DNA of 64,000 nucleotides from Prorocentrum cordatum (GCA_963575745.1 CAUYUJ010011181.1:345271-409270), one strand, 5' to 3'; shown: positions 1-11,379, numbered from the stretch's first letter. Notes: generated by a model from the letters alone, not told the origin. Made by a program: numbers and translations.

Positions 1-93
1 CCAATATAAACCCAGAGTAGCCAAAAAGGCTCTCAAGAGACCTCCTCCTCCATTCCCCCCCTTCCTATCTCTCCTCTCCTCCCCGTCCTCCCC

Positions 94-246
94 CACGTGT
101 TCCCCGAAGGCTGTAAAGACCGATTCGGGGAACATATGGCCCAATAACTTTGCAGACCTCTGGCCACAGCAGTCGGCCGCATCGGCGCTTCCGAAAGGGC
201 AGGGGGCGGCGGTGATTCGCCGTAGGCGTCTTCGATCCGCCGCCCC
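94..246 (+). repeat. Hairpin header, copy 1
   Basis: First copy of the ~150-bp conserved header of the higher-order repeat. It carries the inverted pair GTGTTCCCCGAA / TTCGGGGAACAT, with one arm mismatch compared with copy 2. It ends with the GGCGGCGG...CCGCCGCCCC inverted pair. The spacer between the first arms differs from the other copies. Confidence 0.8.
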
Positions 247-1170
247 ATGTCGCTTCAGCAAAGGGGTGCCCGGCGTGCTGAATCCTCTCGGTTTTGGTTT
301 TGGTTCTTTTTCCAAAAGAACTCTCCAAGTGGGCTCCGGCGCGTCCCGCCGGGGCCGCGGAAGGCCCGGAAACGAGCTCAACGACCGCAACAAATCCTCC
401 AAGATGGCTCAAGAAACGGCCGTTTCGCTCGGGACATCCTCAACAAATCGCTAACATGGCCCAAGATGGCCTCCAAGTCCGCCCAACATGGTCCAAGATG
501 GCCTCCAAGACGGCCCAAGAGAGTCGAAGATGGCCCACGACGGCCCAAGAGGCCCCCCAGAGGCCTCCCAGACGGCCCAAGAGGCCTCCAAGAGGTTCTC
601 CAGGAGGGCCCGAAGAGGCCAAAATCATTGATTTTCCTCTTGGTTTTTGAAGGATTTTGGAAATTTGCGTCTTCTCGGCATTCCGACGGCTCAAGACGGC
701 CCAAGAGGCCCCCAAGATCGCCCAAGAGGCCCCCATGACGGCCCAAATGGCCTCCAAGTTGGCCCCCAAAGGGCCCCAAGACGGCCCAAGAGGCCTCCAA
801 CACGCCCAAGATGGCCTCCAAGACGCCCAAGATGACCTCCAAGACGGCCCCGAAGCGCCCCGAGAGGGTCCCCCGTTGGCCCAGAAAAGCCCCCAAGACG
901 GCTCCCGACGGCGTCAGACGTGCCAGGAACCCACCAAGATGGCCGAAGTTGGCTCGAAGCTGGCCCAAGACGGCCCAAGAGGCCCCCAAGAGGGCCTCCA
1001 CGAAGGAGGAAAACGGCCAAAAACCTTGATTTTCCTAAAATTTTCGACGGATTTAGACATTTCCTTCTTTTCGGCCTTCCGACGGCCCGAGACGGCCCAA
1101 GAGGCCTCACAGATCGCCGAAAGGTCGCCCAAGAGGCCTCCAAGACGGCCAAGATGACCTTCAAGATGCC

Positions 1171-1322
1171 CACGTGTTCCCCGAAGGCTTTCCAAACCGA
1201 TTCGGGGAACACATGGTCCGATGGCTTGGCAGGTCTGGCCTCAACGTTCGGCCACATAGGCGCTTCCAAAAAGGCAGGGGGCGGCGGTGATTCGCCGTAG
1301 GCGTCTTCGATCCGCCGCCCCC
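1171..1322 (+). repeat. Hairpin header, copy 2 (best preserved)
   Basis: Two perfect inverted repeats are visible. The first is a 12-bp arm at 1174-1185 (GTGTTCCCCGAA) paired with 1201-1212 across a 15-nt loop. The second is an 11-bp arm at 1277-1287 (GGGGGCGGCGG) paired with 1312-1322 across a 24-nt loop. The header is much better conserved than the repeat body around it, which suggests it is a functional or mobile module rather than drifting satellite. Confidence 0.85.
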
Positions 1323-2210
1323 TTTTGCTTTAGCAAAGGTGCCTGGCGTGCCGAACCTCTCGGTTTTTTTTTGTCAGAAAAGAACTCCCCCTGGGGATCC
1401 GGCACGTCCCGCCGGCCACCCAGAAACTGCATCAGTCAATGCCTGAAACGGCCGTTTCGCTCGGGACATCCTCAAAAATCGCAAACATGGCCCACGATGG
1501 CCTCCAAGTCCGCCCAACATGGTCCAAGACGGCCTCGAAGACTGCCCAAGAGAGTCCAAGACTGCCCAAGAAGGCCCAAGAGGCCCCCCAGAGGCCTCCC
1601 AGACGGCCCAAGAGGCCTCCAAGAGGTCCTCCAGGAGGGCCCGAAGAGGCCAAAATCATTGATTTTCTTTTGGTTTTTGAAAGATTTGGGAAATTTGCTT
1701 CTTCTCGGCATTCCGACGGCTCAAGACGGCCCAAGAGACCCCCAAGATCGCCCAAGAGGCCCCCAAGAGGGCCCCATGACGGCCCAAAGGGCCTCCAAGA
1801 TGGCCCCAAGAGGGCCCCAAGACGGCCCCAGAGGCCTCCAACACGCCCAAGATGGTCTCCAAAACGCCCAAGATGGCCTCCAAGACGGCCCCGAAGCGCC
1901 CCAAGAGGGTCCCCCGTTGGCCCAGGAAGGCCCCCAAGACGGCTCCCGACGGCGTCAGACGTGCCAGGAACCCACCAAGATGGCCGAAGTTGGCTCGAAG
2001 CTGCCCAAGACGGCCCAAGAGGCCCCCCAAGAGGGCCTCCAGAAGGCCAGAAGAGGCCAAAAACATTGACTTTCTCAAGGTGTTTTTCGGATTTTGACAT
2101 GTGCTTCTTTTCGGCCTTCCGACGGCCCGAGACGGCCCAAGAGCCCCCAAAGATCGCCGAAAGATCGCCCAAGAGGCCTCCAAGACGGCCAAGATGACCT
2201 TCAAGATGCC

Positions 2211-2362
2211 CACGTGTTCCCCGAAGGCTTTCCAAACCGATTCGGGGAACGCATGGTCCGATGGCTTGGCAGGTCTGGCCTCAACGTTCGGCCACATAGG
2301 CGCTTCCAAAAAGGCAGGGGGCGGCGGTGATTCGCCGTAGGCGTCTTCGATCCGCCGCCCCC
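2211..2362 (+). repeat. Hairpin header, copy 3
   Basis: Almost identical to copy 2 and 1040 bp downstream of it. The first hairpin has one arm change (TTCGGGGAACGC). The second hairpin is intact. Confidence 0.85.
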
Positions 2363-3978
2363 TTGTGATTTATCACAGGGGTGCCTGGCGTGCTGGATCC
2401 TATCGGTTTTGGTGTTGGTTCTTTTCCAAAAAAACTTCCCTGGGGCTCCAGCGCGTCCCGCCGGCCACCCGGAAAAACTCTCAAGGAGCTCAATTCCCCA
2501 ATCTTTCGCTCAAGATGGCCCAAGATGGCCTCCAAGATGGCCACGTTGGCCCAAGATGGCCTCCAAGATGGTCCAAGATGGCCTCCAAGACGGCCCAAGA
2601 GGGTCCAAGATACCTCCAAATTCGCCCAAGAAGCCTCCAAGACGGCCCAAGACAACCCAAGAGGCCTCCAAGAGGTCCTCCAGGAGGGCCCGAAGAGGCC
2701 AAAATCATTGATGTTCCTTCGGGTTTTGACAGGTTTTGGCATTTGCTTCTTTTCGGCCTTCCGACGGCTCAAGACAGCCCAACAGGCCCCCAAGATCGCC
2801 CCAAGATCGTAAACCAGGCCTCCAAGATGGCCCCATAGTCAAAATTACCAAAGCTGGTCAGGTGGATGTTAATTGAAGGATGGTACCCATGAACTGATAA
2901 AATGAACATGTGACCAACCAAATGTGTGTTAGGATGTAACAGGTTTTGCCCATGAACTCCCAAAAAGCTCCGAAGACGCCCCAAAGGCCCCAAGACGACT
3001 CCAAAGGCTCCTTAGGCGCCCGAAGATGACACGAAGACCGGCCTAACGACTAGGCCCCCAGACGCCCCAAGATGCACACGAGTCCCACCCCGAGAAGGCC
3101 AAAGAGGCCCCCAAGACGGCCCCAAGACGGCCCCAAGAGGGCCCCAAGACGGGCCAAGAGGCCTCCAAGACGCCCAAGATGGCCTCCAAGACGGCCCCGA
3201 AGCGCCCCAAGAGGGCCCCAAGTCGGCCCAGAGAGGCAACTCAAGACGGCTCCCGACGGCGACAGACGTGCCAGGAACCCGCCAAGATGGCCAAAGTTGG
3301 CTCGAAGCTGGCCCAAGACGGCCCAAGAGGCCTCCAAGAGGGCCTCCAGGAAGGCCAGAAAAAAACCAAAAACACTCATCTTCCTTAGGTTTTTGAAAGG
3401 TTTTGACATTTGCTTCTTTTCGACCTTCCGACGGCCCGAGACGGCCCAAGAGCCCCCAAAGATCCCCCAAAGATCGCCCAAAAGGCCTCCAAGATAGCCC
3501 CAAAACGGCCCAAGAGGCCCCCAAGACGGCCCCAAGAGGCCCCAAGACGGCCCAGGAGGCCTTCAAGACGCCCAGGATGGCCTCTTGGGCCGCCCTGGAG
3601 CATTCCAAAAGGGCCCCAAGTCGACCCAGAGAGGCCCCCCAAACGGCTTCCGACGGCAAGACGGCCGAAGATGGCCCTAAGATGGCCCAAGACAGCCCAA
3701 AAGGCCCCTAAGAGGGCCTCCAGGAAGGCCCGGAAAAGCCAAAATCATTGATTTCCTATGAGTTTTTGAAGGATTGTGGCATTTGCTTTTTTTCTGCCTT
3801 CCGACGGCCCGAGACGGCCCAACTGCCCCCAAAGATCGCCCAAGAGGCCCTCAAGACGGCCCCAAGAGGCCCCCAAGACGGCCCAAGAGGCCTCCAAAGA
3901 GCCCTCCAAGACGTCCTCCAAGAAGGCCCGAAAGGGTCAAAATGGCCTCCAGACGGCCAAGATGACCTTCAAGAAGCC

Positions 3979-4128
3979 CACGTGTTCCCCGAAGGCTTTC
4001 CAAACCGACTCGGGGAACACATGGTCCGATAGTTTGGCGGGTCTGGCTTCAACGTTCGGCCACATACGCGCTTCCAAACAGGCAGGTGGCGGCAGTGATT
4101 CGCCGTAGGCGTCTTCGATCCGCCGCCC
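3979..4128 (+). repeat. Hairpin header, copy 4
   Basis: Fourth header copy, 1768 bp after copy 3. The first hairpin keeps a complementary arm after a nearby T-to-C change. The second hairpin is weakened by GGTGGCGGCAG in place of GGGGGCGGCGG. Confidence 0.8.
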
Positions 4129-5620
4129 TTTGTTGGCGTGCCACAGGGGTGCCCGGCGTGCTAGACCCTTTCGGTTTTGGTGTTGGTTCTTTTCCAAAGA
4201 ACTCCCCCTGCGGCTTCGGCCCGTCATGCCGGCCACCCGAAAGGGATCTCAATTCCGGAAAAATCCCCCAAGACGGCTCCAGATGGCCTCCAAGATGGTC
4301 ATATTGGCCCAAGATGGTCTCCAAGATGGTCCAAACTGGCCTCCAAGTCCGCCCAAGATGACCCAAGACGGCCTCCAAAACGGCCTAAGATGGCCTCAAC
4401 ATTGCCCAAGACGGCCCAAGAGGCCCCCAAGGGGTCTCCAAGATGGCCCAAGAGGCCTCCAAGAGGTCCTCCAGGAGGGCCCGAAGAGACCAACATCATT
4501 GCTTTTCCGTTGGGTTTTGACAGGTTTTGGCGTTTGCTTCGTTTCGGCCTTCCGACGGCTCAAGACGGCCCAAGAGGCCCCCAAGATCGCCCACGAGGCC
4601 TCCAAGATGGCCCCATGACGGCCCCAGAAGCCCCCCAATAGGCATCCAAGACGGCCAAGATAGCCTCCAAGACGGCTAAAATGACCCCAAGATGCCTCCA
4701 AGACGGCCCAAGATGCATCCACGACGGCCCAAGATGGCCGCAATATTGCCCAAGACGGCCCAAGAGGCCTCAAAGAGGTCTCCAAGACGGCCCAAGAGGC
4801 CTCCAAGAGGTCCCCCAGGAGGACCCGAAGAGACCAACATCAGTGTTTTTCCTTAGGTTGTTGAAGCATTTTGGCATGTGCTTCTTCTCGGCATCCCGAC
4901 GGCTGAAGACGGCCCAAAATGTCCCAAAGGTCGCCCCAAGATCGCCCACGAGGCCTCCAAAATGGCCCCATGACGGCCCCCCAATACAGCCCCAAGAGGC
5001 CCTTCAAGACGGCCAAGGTGGCCTCCAAGACGGCTGAGATGGCCCCAAGATGCCTCCAAGACGGCCCAAGATGCATCGAAGACGGCCTAAGACGGCCCAA
5101 GATGCCCCCAAAAGGCGCCCAAGACGACCCAAGACGCCTCCAGGAGGTCGTCCAGGAGGACCCGAAGAAACCAAAATCATTGTTTGTTGTTTCAAAGGGT
5201 TTTGACATATTGCGGCATTTGCTTCTTCTCGGCCTTCCGACGGCTCAAGACGGCCCAAGAGGCCCCCAAGATCGCCCCAAGATCGCCCACGAGGCCTCCA
5301 AGATGGCCCCATGACGTCCCAAAAAGCTCCGAAGACGGCCCCAAGAGGGCCCCAAGACGACCCAAGAGGCGTCCAAAGCGCTCAAGATGGCCTCGAAACC
5401 AGCCCTGAAATGCCTCAAGAGGGTCCCAAGATGACCCAGACAGGCCCCCATGACGGCTTCCGACGGCGTCAGACAAGCCAGGAACGCCCTAAGACTGCCA
5501 AAGAGACCCCCAAGACCAAAGGCTCCCAGCAGGCCCAAGGAGGCACCGAAGAGGCCTCCAAGAGGCCCCCAGCAAGCCCCCAGGAAACCCCAGGAGTGCC
5601 CCAAAAGGCGCCCAAGATAG

Positions 5621-6129
5621 TCTTTCCTCTGAGAATCGGGGTAGAATGATAAAGGAATTAAGATCTCATGTTCGCTCTGCTCAGGTAGAGCGGAGGCGGG
5701 ATGAGACATCGATAAGACAGATATCCGTTAAGCTAAACCACTCGATCCGGAATAGGGAGGAGGAAGGCCGAGGACGGACGACGACGAATCGCCCGCGCGC
5801 CCAGCACGCCCCCTTTCTCTCCTGCCAGCCGAGGTCGGCTGGTGTGAGCAATTATACAGCTGCAGAAACGCAGCATCCAGCCGCAGCACCCACGGCCTGT
5901 ACATTTGCACAACCACCGGAGCCAACCCGAAAAAAGCTTTTACGGCTCAACGGTGGCTGCGGGGGGCCAAGGGCCGAAGAGGCTCGACGTTTCCCACCAT
6001 GGTTATAAATAGTTTCTCTCCGCTGGACCGGCTTAGCCGACCAGTAGAGAGGTCCGCGCCCAGCACGCTTAGCGCGCGGGTAAAGTGCGTGGCGCGCGCA
6101 TGCCGCGGGCGGAGTCACGCGGGCCGCAC
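5621..6129. other. Intergenic stretch with no supported gene
   Basis: This is unique-looking sequence between the repeat block and the first minus-strand ORF. A tRNA A-box-like string near 5720-5750 was examined and rejected. No conserved reading frame, clear repeat or promoter motif is visible. Confidence 0.5.
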
Positions 6130-7281
6130 TCAGTTGAGGCCCCCCCGCGGATTCCGCGAACTCTCTCGCCTGGGCGGCGCCGGAGGCGGCGGGTTTGAAG
6201 TCGCCGATCCTCCCGTCTGTACGTCCATGCCACGAGGCGTGCGAGATCGCCCTCTCTCTCTGTCAGTATTTCCAACCTGTGCCGCCTCTCTCGGCGGGAA
6301 ATGATGATCATGCCCCCACTTTGACAGCCAGGTCCAGCAAGGCAAATTGTACCACTCATCGATAGTAAGCCACGTGGTCCTGTTCCGATGGAGGTGATGT
6401 CCAACGAAGATTCCATTCACGTGGGTCGGGTAAGACTGGTCGGGGTCGCATGTGGAGCCGTGTCCTGCGGCGCTGCTGGCAGCATCCGAGGCAGCGCCTG
6501 TGGCAGCGTTCGCCGCCGCGGGCAGCGCAAGGCCGGCGGCGTCATCGGCGGCCGCGGCAGAGGCATCATCCATGGCTGCATCGCGCGCGCGTCGCGAATC
6601 CGACCGATCCCTCGTGTTGGGATCTTGTAAGTTAGCGTCTCTGGTCGGCGCGGCTGAGCCGGCGACAGAACGTGGGGAACCAGTGGCCTCCTCAGACGCC
6701 TGAGCATCTGAGGTGCCAGGTCGAAGAGACGGCGTGCGAGACAAAGGTCTTGCCTTTGGTCCAGCAGGCGCACGTGGCCCCACGATCTCGGCTTCGCCGT
6801 CGTGCTCAGGGTCAGTATCCCTACCGTTCATAAGTTGCAATATACTTCTGGCAGCAGTTGCTGCAGCGACACCGTATAGACCGCATGCAGTGCGGAAAGG
6901 ACCATCTTCCTTGTCCTGAAGATCGGTACCGGGGTCAGGATACTTATCCTGTAGCCAAGTTATGGCCTCTTGTATTATAGCACCATGGTGACGGACGTCG
7001 TTCTGCACTTCCCTGCCCATCTTGTGGGCCCATGTTTCTACGATGTCGTCTGTCTCAACAGCTGCACAAATTCGACAGTCCAAGGCATATGCGTCGGTTC
7101 GTTTCTTTGATTCGATTTGATCCGTGCTCATCATTTCGGGGCGAATCATTCGCCCCGGGTAACTAATGAAGTGGTCCTCCGATATGAAATAGCTGATTGT
7201 CTCGCGAATAATTGCGAAAATCCTTATGGGTCGAAGGCCCAGTTCCATGTTTTGTGTTGGTACTAACCAATTGTCATTCAC
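6130..7281 (-). CDS. Hypothetical protein downstream of the copia relic
   Basis: An open frame of 383 codons. The reading opens at a GTG (7281); the first ATG is at 7248, giving 372 residues. The N-terminal ~150 residues look like a folded domain, with hydrophobic-aromatic patterning and several Trp. The middle ~120 residues are Ala/Asp/Ser-rich low complexity. The C-terminal third has a Trp-rich patch followed by an Arg/Ser and Pro tail. I do not recognise a family. It lies downstream of and co-oriented with the copia RNase H fragment, so it could be an element-encoded protein, a neighbouring host gene, or an exon whose 5' part lies in the acidic ORF at 7374-7592. Confidence 0.45.
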   Translation of the reverse strand: MNDNWLVPTQNMELGLRPIRIFAIIRETISYFISEDHFISYPGRMIRPEMMSTDQIESKKRTDAYALDCRICAAVETDDIVETWAHKMGREVQNDVRHHGAIIQEAITWLQDKYPDPGTDLQDKEDGPFRTACGLYGVAAATAARSILQLMNGRDTDPEHDGEAEIVGPRAPAGPKARPLSRTPSLRPGTSDAQASEEATGSPRSVAGSAAPTRDANLQDPNTRDRSDSRRARDAAMDDASAAAADDAAGLALPAAANAATGAASDAASSAAGHGSTCDPDQSYPTHVNGIFVGHHLHRNRTTWLTIDEWYNLPCWTWLSKWGHDHHFPPREAAQVGNTDRERGRSRTPRGMDVQTGGSATSNPPPPAPPRRESSRNPRGGLN

Positions 7282-7373
7282 TATTTTCGTGATGATCGCC
7301 GGGGTCGCATAGTCTGCCGTTCCAGTCAGGGTAACCCTGCCGGCTGTAGTAGGGTTTATTCCCGTGTGTTCAA

Positions 7374-7592
7374 TTACGTAATGAGCGGCAACTTCCCAGA
7401 GTGCGGATTGCGAAGCGGGCGATCGTCGTCAGAAGCAGCCTCCCTGTTTTCAGGTCTCTTGGATGGCTCTGACTCGCTTTCACTGTCCGATATTCCAAAC
7501 ATGGTTTTCATCTCACGATCGGAGCTTCTTTTTGTTGTGTTTTCAATCGCTCTCGTTTTCTCGGAGCTTCTGCTGTAACACTCTTTGCCCAT
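7374..7592 (-). CDS. Short acidic, serine-rich ORF
   Basis: A 72-residue ATG-initiated frame with an acidic run (SDSESESEP) and mixed charge. It sits between the copia relic and the 6.1-7.3 kb ORF, on the same strand. It may be a 5' exon or leader of that ORF. No family is recognised, and chance opening cannot be excluded. Confidence 0.2.
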   Translation of the reverse strand: MGKECYSRSSEKTRAIENTTKRSSDREMKTMFGISDSESESEPSKRPENREAASDDDRPLRNPHSGKLPLIT

Positions 7593-7645
7593 TTGAGGAG
7601 TGACATGACCTGCAATATCAGCTCAGCTGACTGCATTCTGCGTCT

Positions 7646-9670
7646 TTAATAATCCCTCTGCTTGGCTGGGGGCAGCCACAACGGGTTTGCCTTTGTTGGG
7701 GCGCTTTTCTTTTTGTTTGACATTTTGCTAAGCATGGCAGCTCCTCTCCGCAAGGCCGAACTAGGGCCCGGGCGGGGCTTGAGAATCCCCCCGGGTTTCA
7801 AGGGAAGTCCTTCAGAAAACGTTGAATCAAGATAATCTTGGTACCGCTTAGCGGCCCAGAACTTAGGCGTCACTATGTTGACGACGTATAATACTTTGAC
7901 CCATGCCATTGGGTCAACGAGTCGCTTTGCTCCAATATCAGCAGCCTCGCGCTGTGTTCTTTCGCATTGTAATTGAACAAGGCCACGAGACAATTGTTCG
8001 GACGCAGAAGCTGCATCGATTCTATGCGTCCTTGGTAGGTGCATCAGCTTCATTGACCCGCCTGCCTTGATGACTTTGCAAACTGCTTGGTTATCTTCCA
8101 AGAATAAACATCGCACAGGTCTATCCTGCAGGATCTCCCACAGCGGTGATGCCGCAAGCAGCTCCTTGCGTAACGCAAGGTCGGCTGCAACGATCTCGGC
8201 CTCAAGTGTACTATGAGATACGCATGTTTGTCTTTGCGAACTCATCGATTGTCCTGCCCGTGTATATGGGCCCCATATTGCTTGGTAGCTAGCGCTCGTG
8301 CTCCTGTGTGTTCGGATGTCACTCGCCAGATCAACATCAGAGTATTGGTTTAACAGAATATCATCCTTTTTTAACACCCACCCACGAGGTCATACGATAA
8401 TGAGATGTACATTTTATGTAACATATGAGGCGGAAGAGGTCCATGTCTTGTTGTTCTGTCCATTTTGTGATGCAACTGGCAGTGTGACACACGGCGCGGA
8501 GTAAGTCGCATCTTGCCATTCTAGCACCGTAAAGTATTCTCATCAACGCTTTTGCTGCAATTGGCTGAAGCACTCCCGACTGAGTCTGTGGCTCAGGGTC
8601 ATCAGGGCTAGCTGCTGCGGCATCGAGGCCAATCACCTCTATTTCTTGATCAGGAGGGCCGGTGTCCACGTTGATCTGTAACGCTGATGCTGTAGCCTCC
8701 TCAGCTGGGGAGTAAATCTCTCCTCTGGGGCCGCCCTGTCCGTCTTCTAAGTCAGTAAGTTCTGGGCCGAACGGGGTACCCGCGGCCGGATATGTGGCCA
8801 GGTCTGTGTCCGTCAATTGAGCGTATAAAGTAACGCAGGAATCGGAAACTCGGTCATATCGTATTCGATGACTTTTACTAGTTTCGGTTTTCTCGGCTGG
8901 AATGGCTCGGTCATCTGAGATGCCGAGTCACCCCCCGTTTCCTCCTCACTACTCTCGTCTGTGACGGAGGCGTTTTTCTTAACTTTTGGAGGAGGCGGGT
9001 CAAGTACCGTAGGTAATTCTCCGTGCCACTCAATTGTCTGAGTTGATCATCTATGCTCGCATCCTAAATATCTTCCAACAGCTGTTGGAGGATCTATTTC
9101 TATGCCCTTAGGGCAAGTGTCCGAAGGTTCTTCAAGGAACTTCCATCCCTGGGCCAGCTTTTCGGCAGGTCCTGACACTTTGAAACCATCGACATACATG
9201 ATCAAGAAAAATTGCAATTCTTTGTGGACATAACAGCTGCGCCACGGACTACATTTCACAAAACCTTTCGCCGTGACATGTCCCTCGCAATGCTGTTCCC
9301 AGTGCCCGCCCGAATCAGGATGTCCGTGCAGAGATAAGTACAGAGGACATACGGGGTTTCTCATGTTGGACCATGCTTTGGGCCATTCGTCGCGAGGCAA
9401 GAAAACCCAAGTAGGAGTGCCTCCCAAGTTTGATTGTATGTAAGCTTGTCGACCGTCAGCTTGTTCGATGCTGTGGCCTTCAAACAGCCCGTAAATTTCG
9501 GCGGCTTTGCTGGCCTGCATTGTCGCGGGACTGCTGGAAAGTTCCAGAAATAGTGCCACGTCTTTGTATTGATCTCTAACACTCGAACCGTCAAAGACCA
9601 CCCGACCTTTGTACTTGTCTTTGTGTCCCAGTGGTAACTCTGAGTTCTTTTCAACCAGGATCGCAAACAA
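7646..9670 (-). pseudogene. Ty1/copia retrotransposon polymerase fragment (RT and RNase H)
   Basis: Three co-oriented segments make one decayed polyprotein. The segment 9670-9047 reads as copia-type reverse transcriptase: KGRVVFDGSSVRDQ, SSPATMQASKAAEIYG, EQADGRQAYIQ, GHPDSGGHWEQHC and the active-site box YVDGFK. The segment 8816-8361 is the RT to RNase H connection (ILYGARMARCDLLRAVCH). The segment 8377-7646 is copia RNase H (YSDVDLASDIRTHRSTS, STLEAEIVAADLALRKELL, EDNQAVCKV, ADIGAKRLVDP). The gap 8816-9040 also reads as an acidic linker in another frame. The second catalytic Asp of YVDD is Gly here, a GAT-to-GGT type change. With several frameshifts and no integrase or gag nearby, this is a dead 5'-truncated copy. 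Confidence 0.85.
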
Positions 9671-9766
9671 GCGGCCAAAATGAGCCGTCTTCTCTTTGAG
9701 TAGGGTTTAGCGCACCTAGAACCAGGCCCGTAGGGAATGGGACCGCTCGGGCCGCGGGGGGGCTCG

Positions 9767-9837
9767 GGCTTCCACCTGGGTCGAACCCAGGACTCGCGAG
9801 GGTACAAGAGCTGGAGGCCCGATCGGGCCACAGTTTG
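9767..9837 (-). other. tRNA-like internal promoter pair (possible SINE head)
   Basis: On the minus strand TGGCCCGATCGGG (9830-9818) resembles a Pol III A box. GGTTCGACCCA (9787-9777) matches the B box at 10 of 11 positions. The spacing of about 42 nt is that of a tRNA. The acceptor ends do not pair, so it is not a functional tRNA. It may be a tRNA-derived SINE remnant or chance. Confidence 0.2.
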
Positions 9838-9839
9838 TG

Positions 9840-10440
9840 TCGTTTGTGAAGTGGCCAGTGGTCCTGCGCTAAGTGCCGTCTGACCCCAGGGCGCTGTTCC
9901 CTCGTATATTGGTTGCAGGCTGGCCAGTGCGGCGGGGATGAGACTTCTAGGGACCTCAGCGAGCTTGGCCACCACGTTTACGCCCCCCCCACCTTGGTAC
10001 GGGCCCTCCGCGTCGGCGACAAATCGGTGCACCCCTCGCACTCTATCGCCATGCAGCACTGCTTGGCGTGGTGTTGGAGATGCGCCCGATGTGCGACCGT
10101 CGTGGGGGGCAGAGGTAGGATGTGTACACTAGCCGACGAGTGCCCCAGTGTCTGCACGCCGTCGGGTAGAACGATGTTGAGACGTCTCCGCGAAGGCCTC
10201 ACCCCGAAAGCGGGGATGAAGTGGCCCATTTCCCCCGCTGGGGAGGCCAGCGGACCTCCTTTGCTTGTTGCCGGTGCTTCCACCAAGGACTGTGGGAGGA
10301 GGATGGACGGGAAGGCAGGCCTCCGCTCGCAGAGGGCCCCACCCCGTCGGCGCCGTTAGATTACGAGTAACTTACCTCGCGGGAAGGCGCAGCAACGCTT
10401 CGACCTCTTAAGCAGCAATCTCCAGCAATCTCCTCATCCC
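9840..10440. other. GC-rich stretch without a supported gene
   Basis: Open frames exist on both strands but none shows family motifs or convincing protein composition. No repeat or RNA gene is recognised. Confidence 0.4.
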
Positions 10441-10490
10441 TCCTCCTCCTCCTCCTCCTCCTCCTCCTCCTTCTCCTCCTCCTCCTCCTC
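10437..10490. repeat. TCC trinucleotide microsatellite
   Basis: An uninterrupted run of TCC units with a single TTC interruption. Confidence 0.9.
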
Positions 10491-10644
10491 GAACGGCCAG
10501 CCAACGAAGGACCCAGCCCAGACAGAGGCGCCGCTGGAACAGCAAGGCCTACTAAGAACAGTCCCGCCACAGAGGCCCACGGAGGAACGCCCCCCAACGC
10601 CCTACCGACGACTACCCGCGACGACCCAGTGACGACCACAGCCG

Positions 10645-11379
10645 ATGCCGCCGGTAGAGGCAGTCACGGCAGCCCTACCCTGGACTCCGCCGCAGTCACA
10701 CGGGCCGCTTCGAGGTCGCCCGCAGCAGCAGCTGCGGCAGGCGTGGCGGCTGCCGCCGCCGCCACCGTCGCGGGCCAATCCGCGGCACTCTCCTGGATCA
10801 GACACCCGCAGGGGGCCCCGATCGCCGCTCTCTTGGGGCAGGCCGGCTGCCCGCGCCAAGCGAGCGTTCCCCCCCCCTCCGATCAGGGTCCGTCGCCCGT
10901 CGTCCCAGGGCGGGGCGAAGACGCTTCCACGGTCGCCTCCCCCCGCGCTCCCCATCGCTATCCAACCTCCTCCCGGTCCCCCCTTCCCCTCCCCCATCTC
11001 CTCTGACTCCCAAGGGGGCGAACCGCGCCCCCCTGCCGCCCCCCAGGGAGAGACCCTCCCTGAAGAGGGCCCCCTGGACTACCCACAGTCCCCCGACTGG
11101 TCCCCCACAGACGGCCAGTGGGCCACCGACGGCAGCAGGGAAACCTCCGACTCCGAGCCAGGCAGCGACGTCCTGAACTCCAGAAGATTGCAAGATTGCA
11201 CCGACGCCCATGCGCAGTGGATGGAACTCAACGTGCACTCCAGAGGTCCGACTGCAGGAAGGCACCAACTGTACACCGACGCCGATCCTGGCCGGGATCA
11301 CTTTGGAACCCAGGATCGGTGCATACGCCCTCCTGCCTTGCGCAAGAAGGCATATGCACCGATCCTGGGCCCAGGGTGA
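10645..11379 (+). CDS. Pro/Arg-rich open frame, doubtful
   Basis: An ATG-started frame of 244 codons. The first ~110 residues are Pro/Arg low complexity. The rest has more normal composition, with acidic Ser-rich stretches and a short segment rich in polar residues. It is in the same frame as the following plus-strand coding relic (11545-12411), separated by a stop at the end of a strong hairpin. It could be the 5' part of that relic or chance in GC-rich DNA. No family is recognised. Confidence 0.2.
   Translation: MPPVEAVTAALPWTPPQSHGPLRGRPQQQLRQAWRLPPPPPSRANPRHSPGSDTRRGPRSPLSWGRPAARAKRAFPPPPIRVRRPSSQGGAKTLPRSPPPALPIAIQPPPGPPFPSPISSDSQGGEPRPPAAPQGETLPEEGPLDYPQSPDWSPTDGQWATDGSRETSDSEPGSDVLNSRRLQDCTDAHAQWMELNVHSRGPTAGRHQLYTDADPGRDHFGTQDRCIRPPALRKKAYAPILGPG
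11310..11368. repeat. Long near-perfect inverted repeat
   Basis: A 20-bp left arm at 11310-11329 (CCAGGATCGGTGCATACGCC) pairs with 11349-11368 with one mismatch across a 19-nt loop. Further partial copies of the GATCCTGGGCC word follow up to about 11400, so the hairpin sits in a small cluster of inverted and direct repeats. Confidence 0.85.

Larger units (their letters stand above)
1..5620. repeat. Higher-order array of degenerate short purine-rich words
   Basis: The block is built from variants of a ~10-20 bp word such as GGCCCAAGAGGCCTCCAAGA, arranged in larger units of about 1 to 1.8 kb. Each larger unit begins with a conserved header containing hairpins. The unit also repeats a line near GCCAAAATCATTGATTT followed by a CTTTTCGGCCTTCCGACGGC-like segment. 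All frames on both strands stay open and translate to Pro/Arg/Lys or Gly/Leu-rich pseudo-proteins, so open frames here are not evidence of genes. Related blocks lie at about 20.8-21.5, 29.3-29.9, 38.1-38.3 and 54.4-54.9 kb. Confidence 0.9.

Noticed and set aside
1-5620. Dozens of long open frames encoding Pro/Arg/Lys or Gly/Leu-rich proteins
   Set aside because: The repeat words lack stops in nearly every frame and strand; products have no protein-like composition and share the repeat period.
5700-5770. tRNA-like A box (TGGTTTAGCTTAACGG on the minus strand)
   Set aside because: No B box at the right spacing and no pairing acceptor stem.
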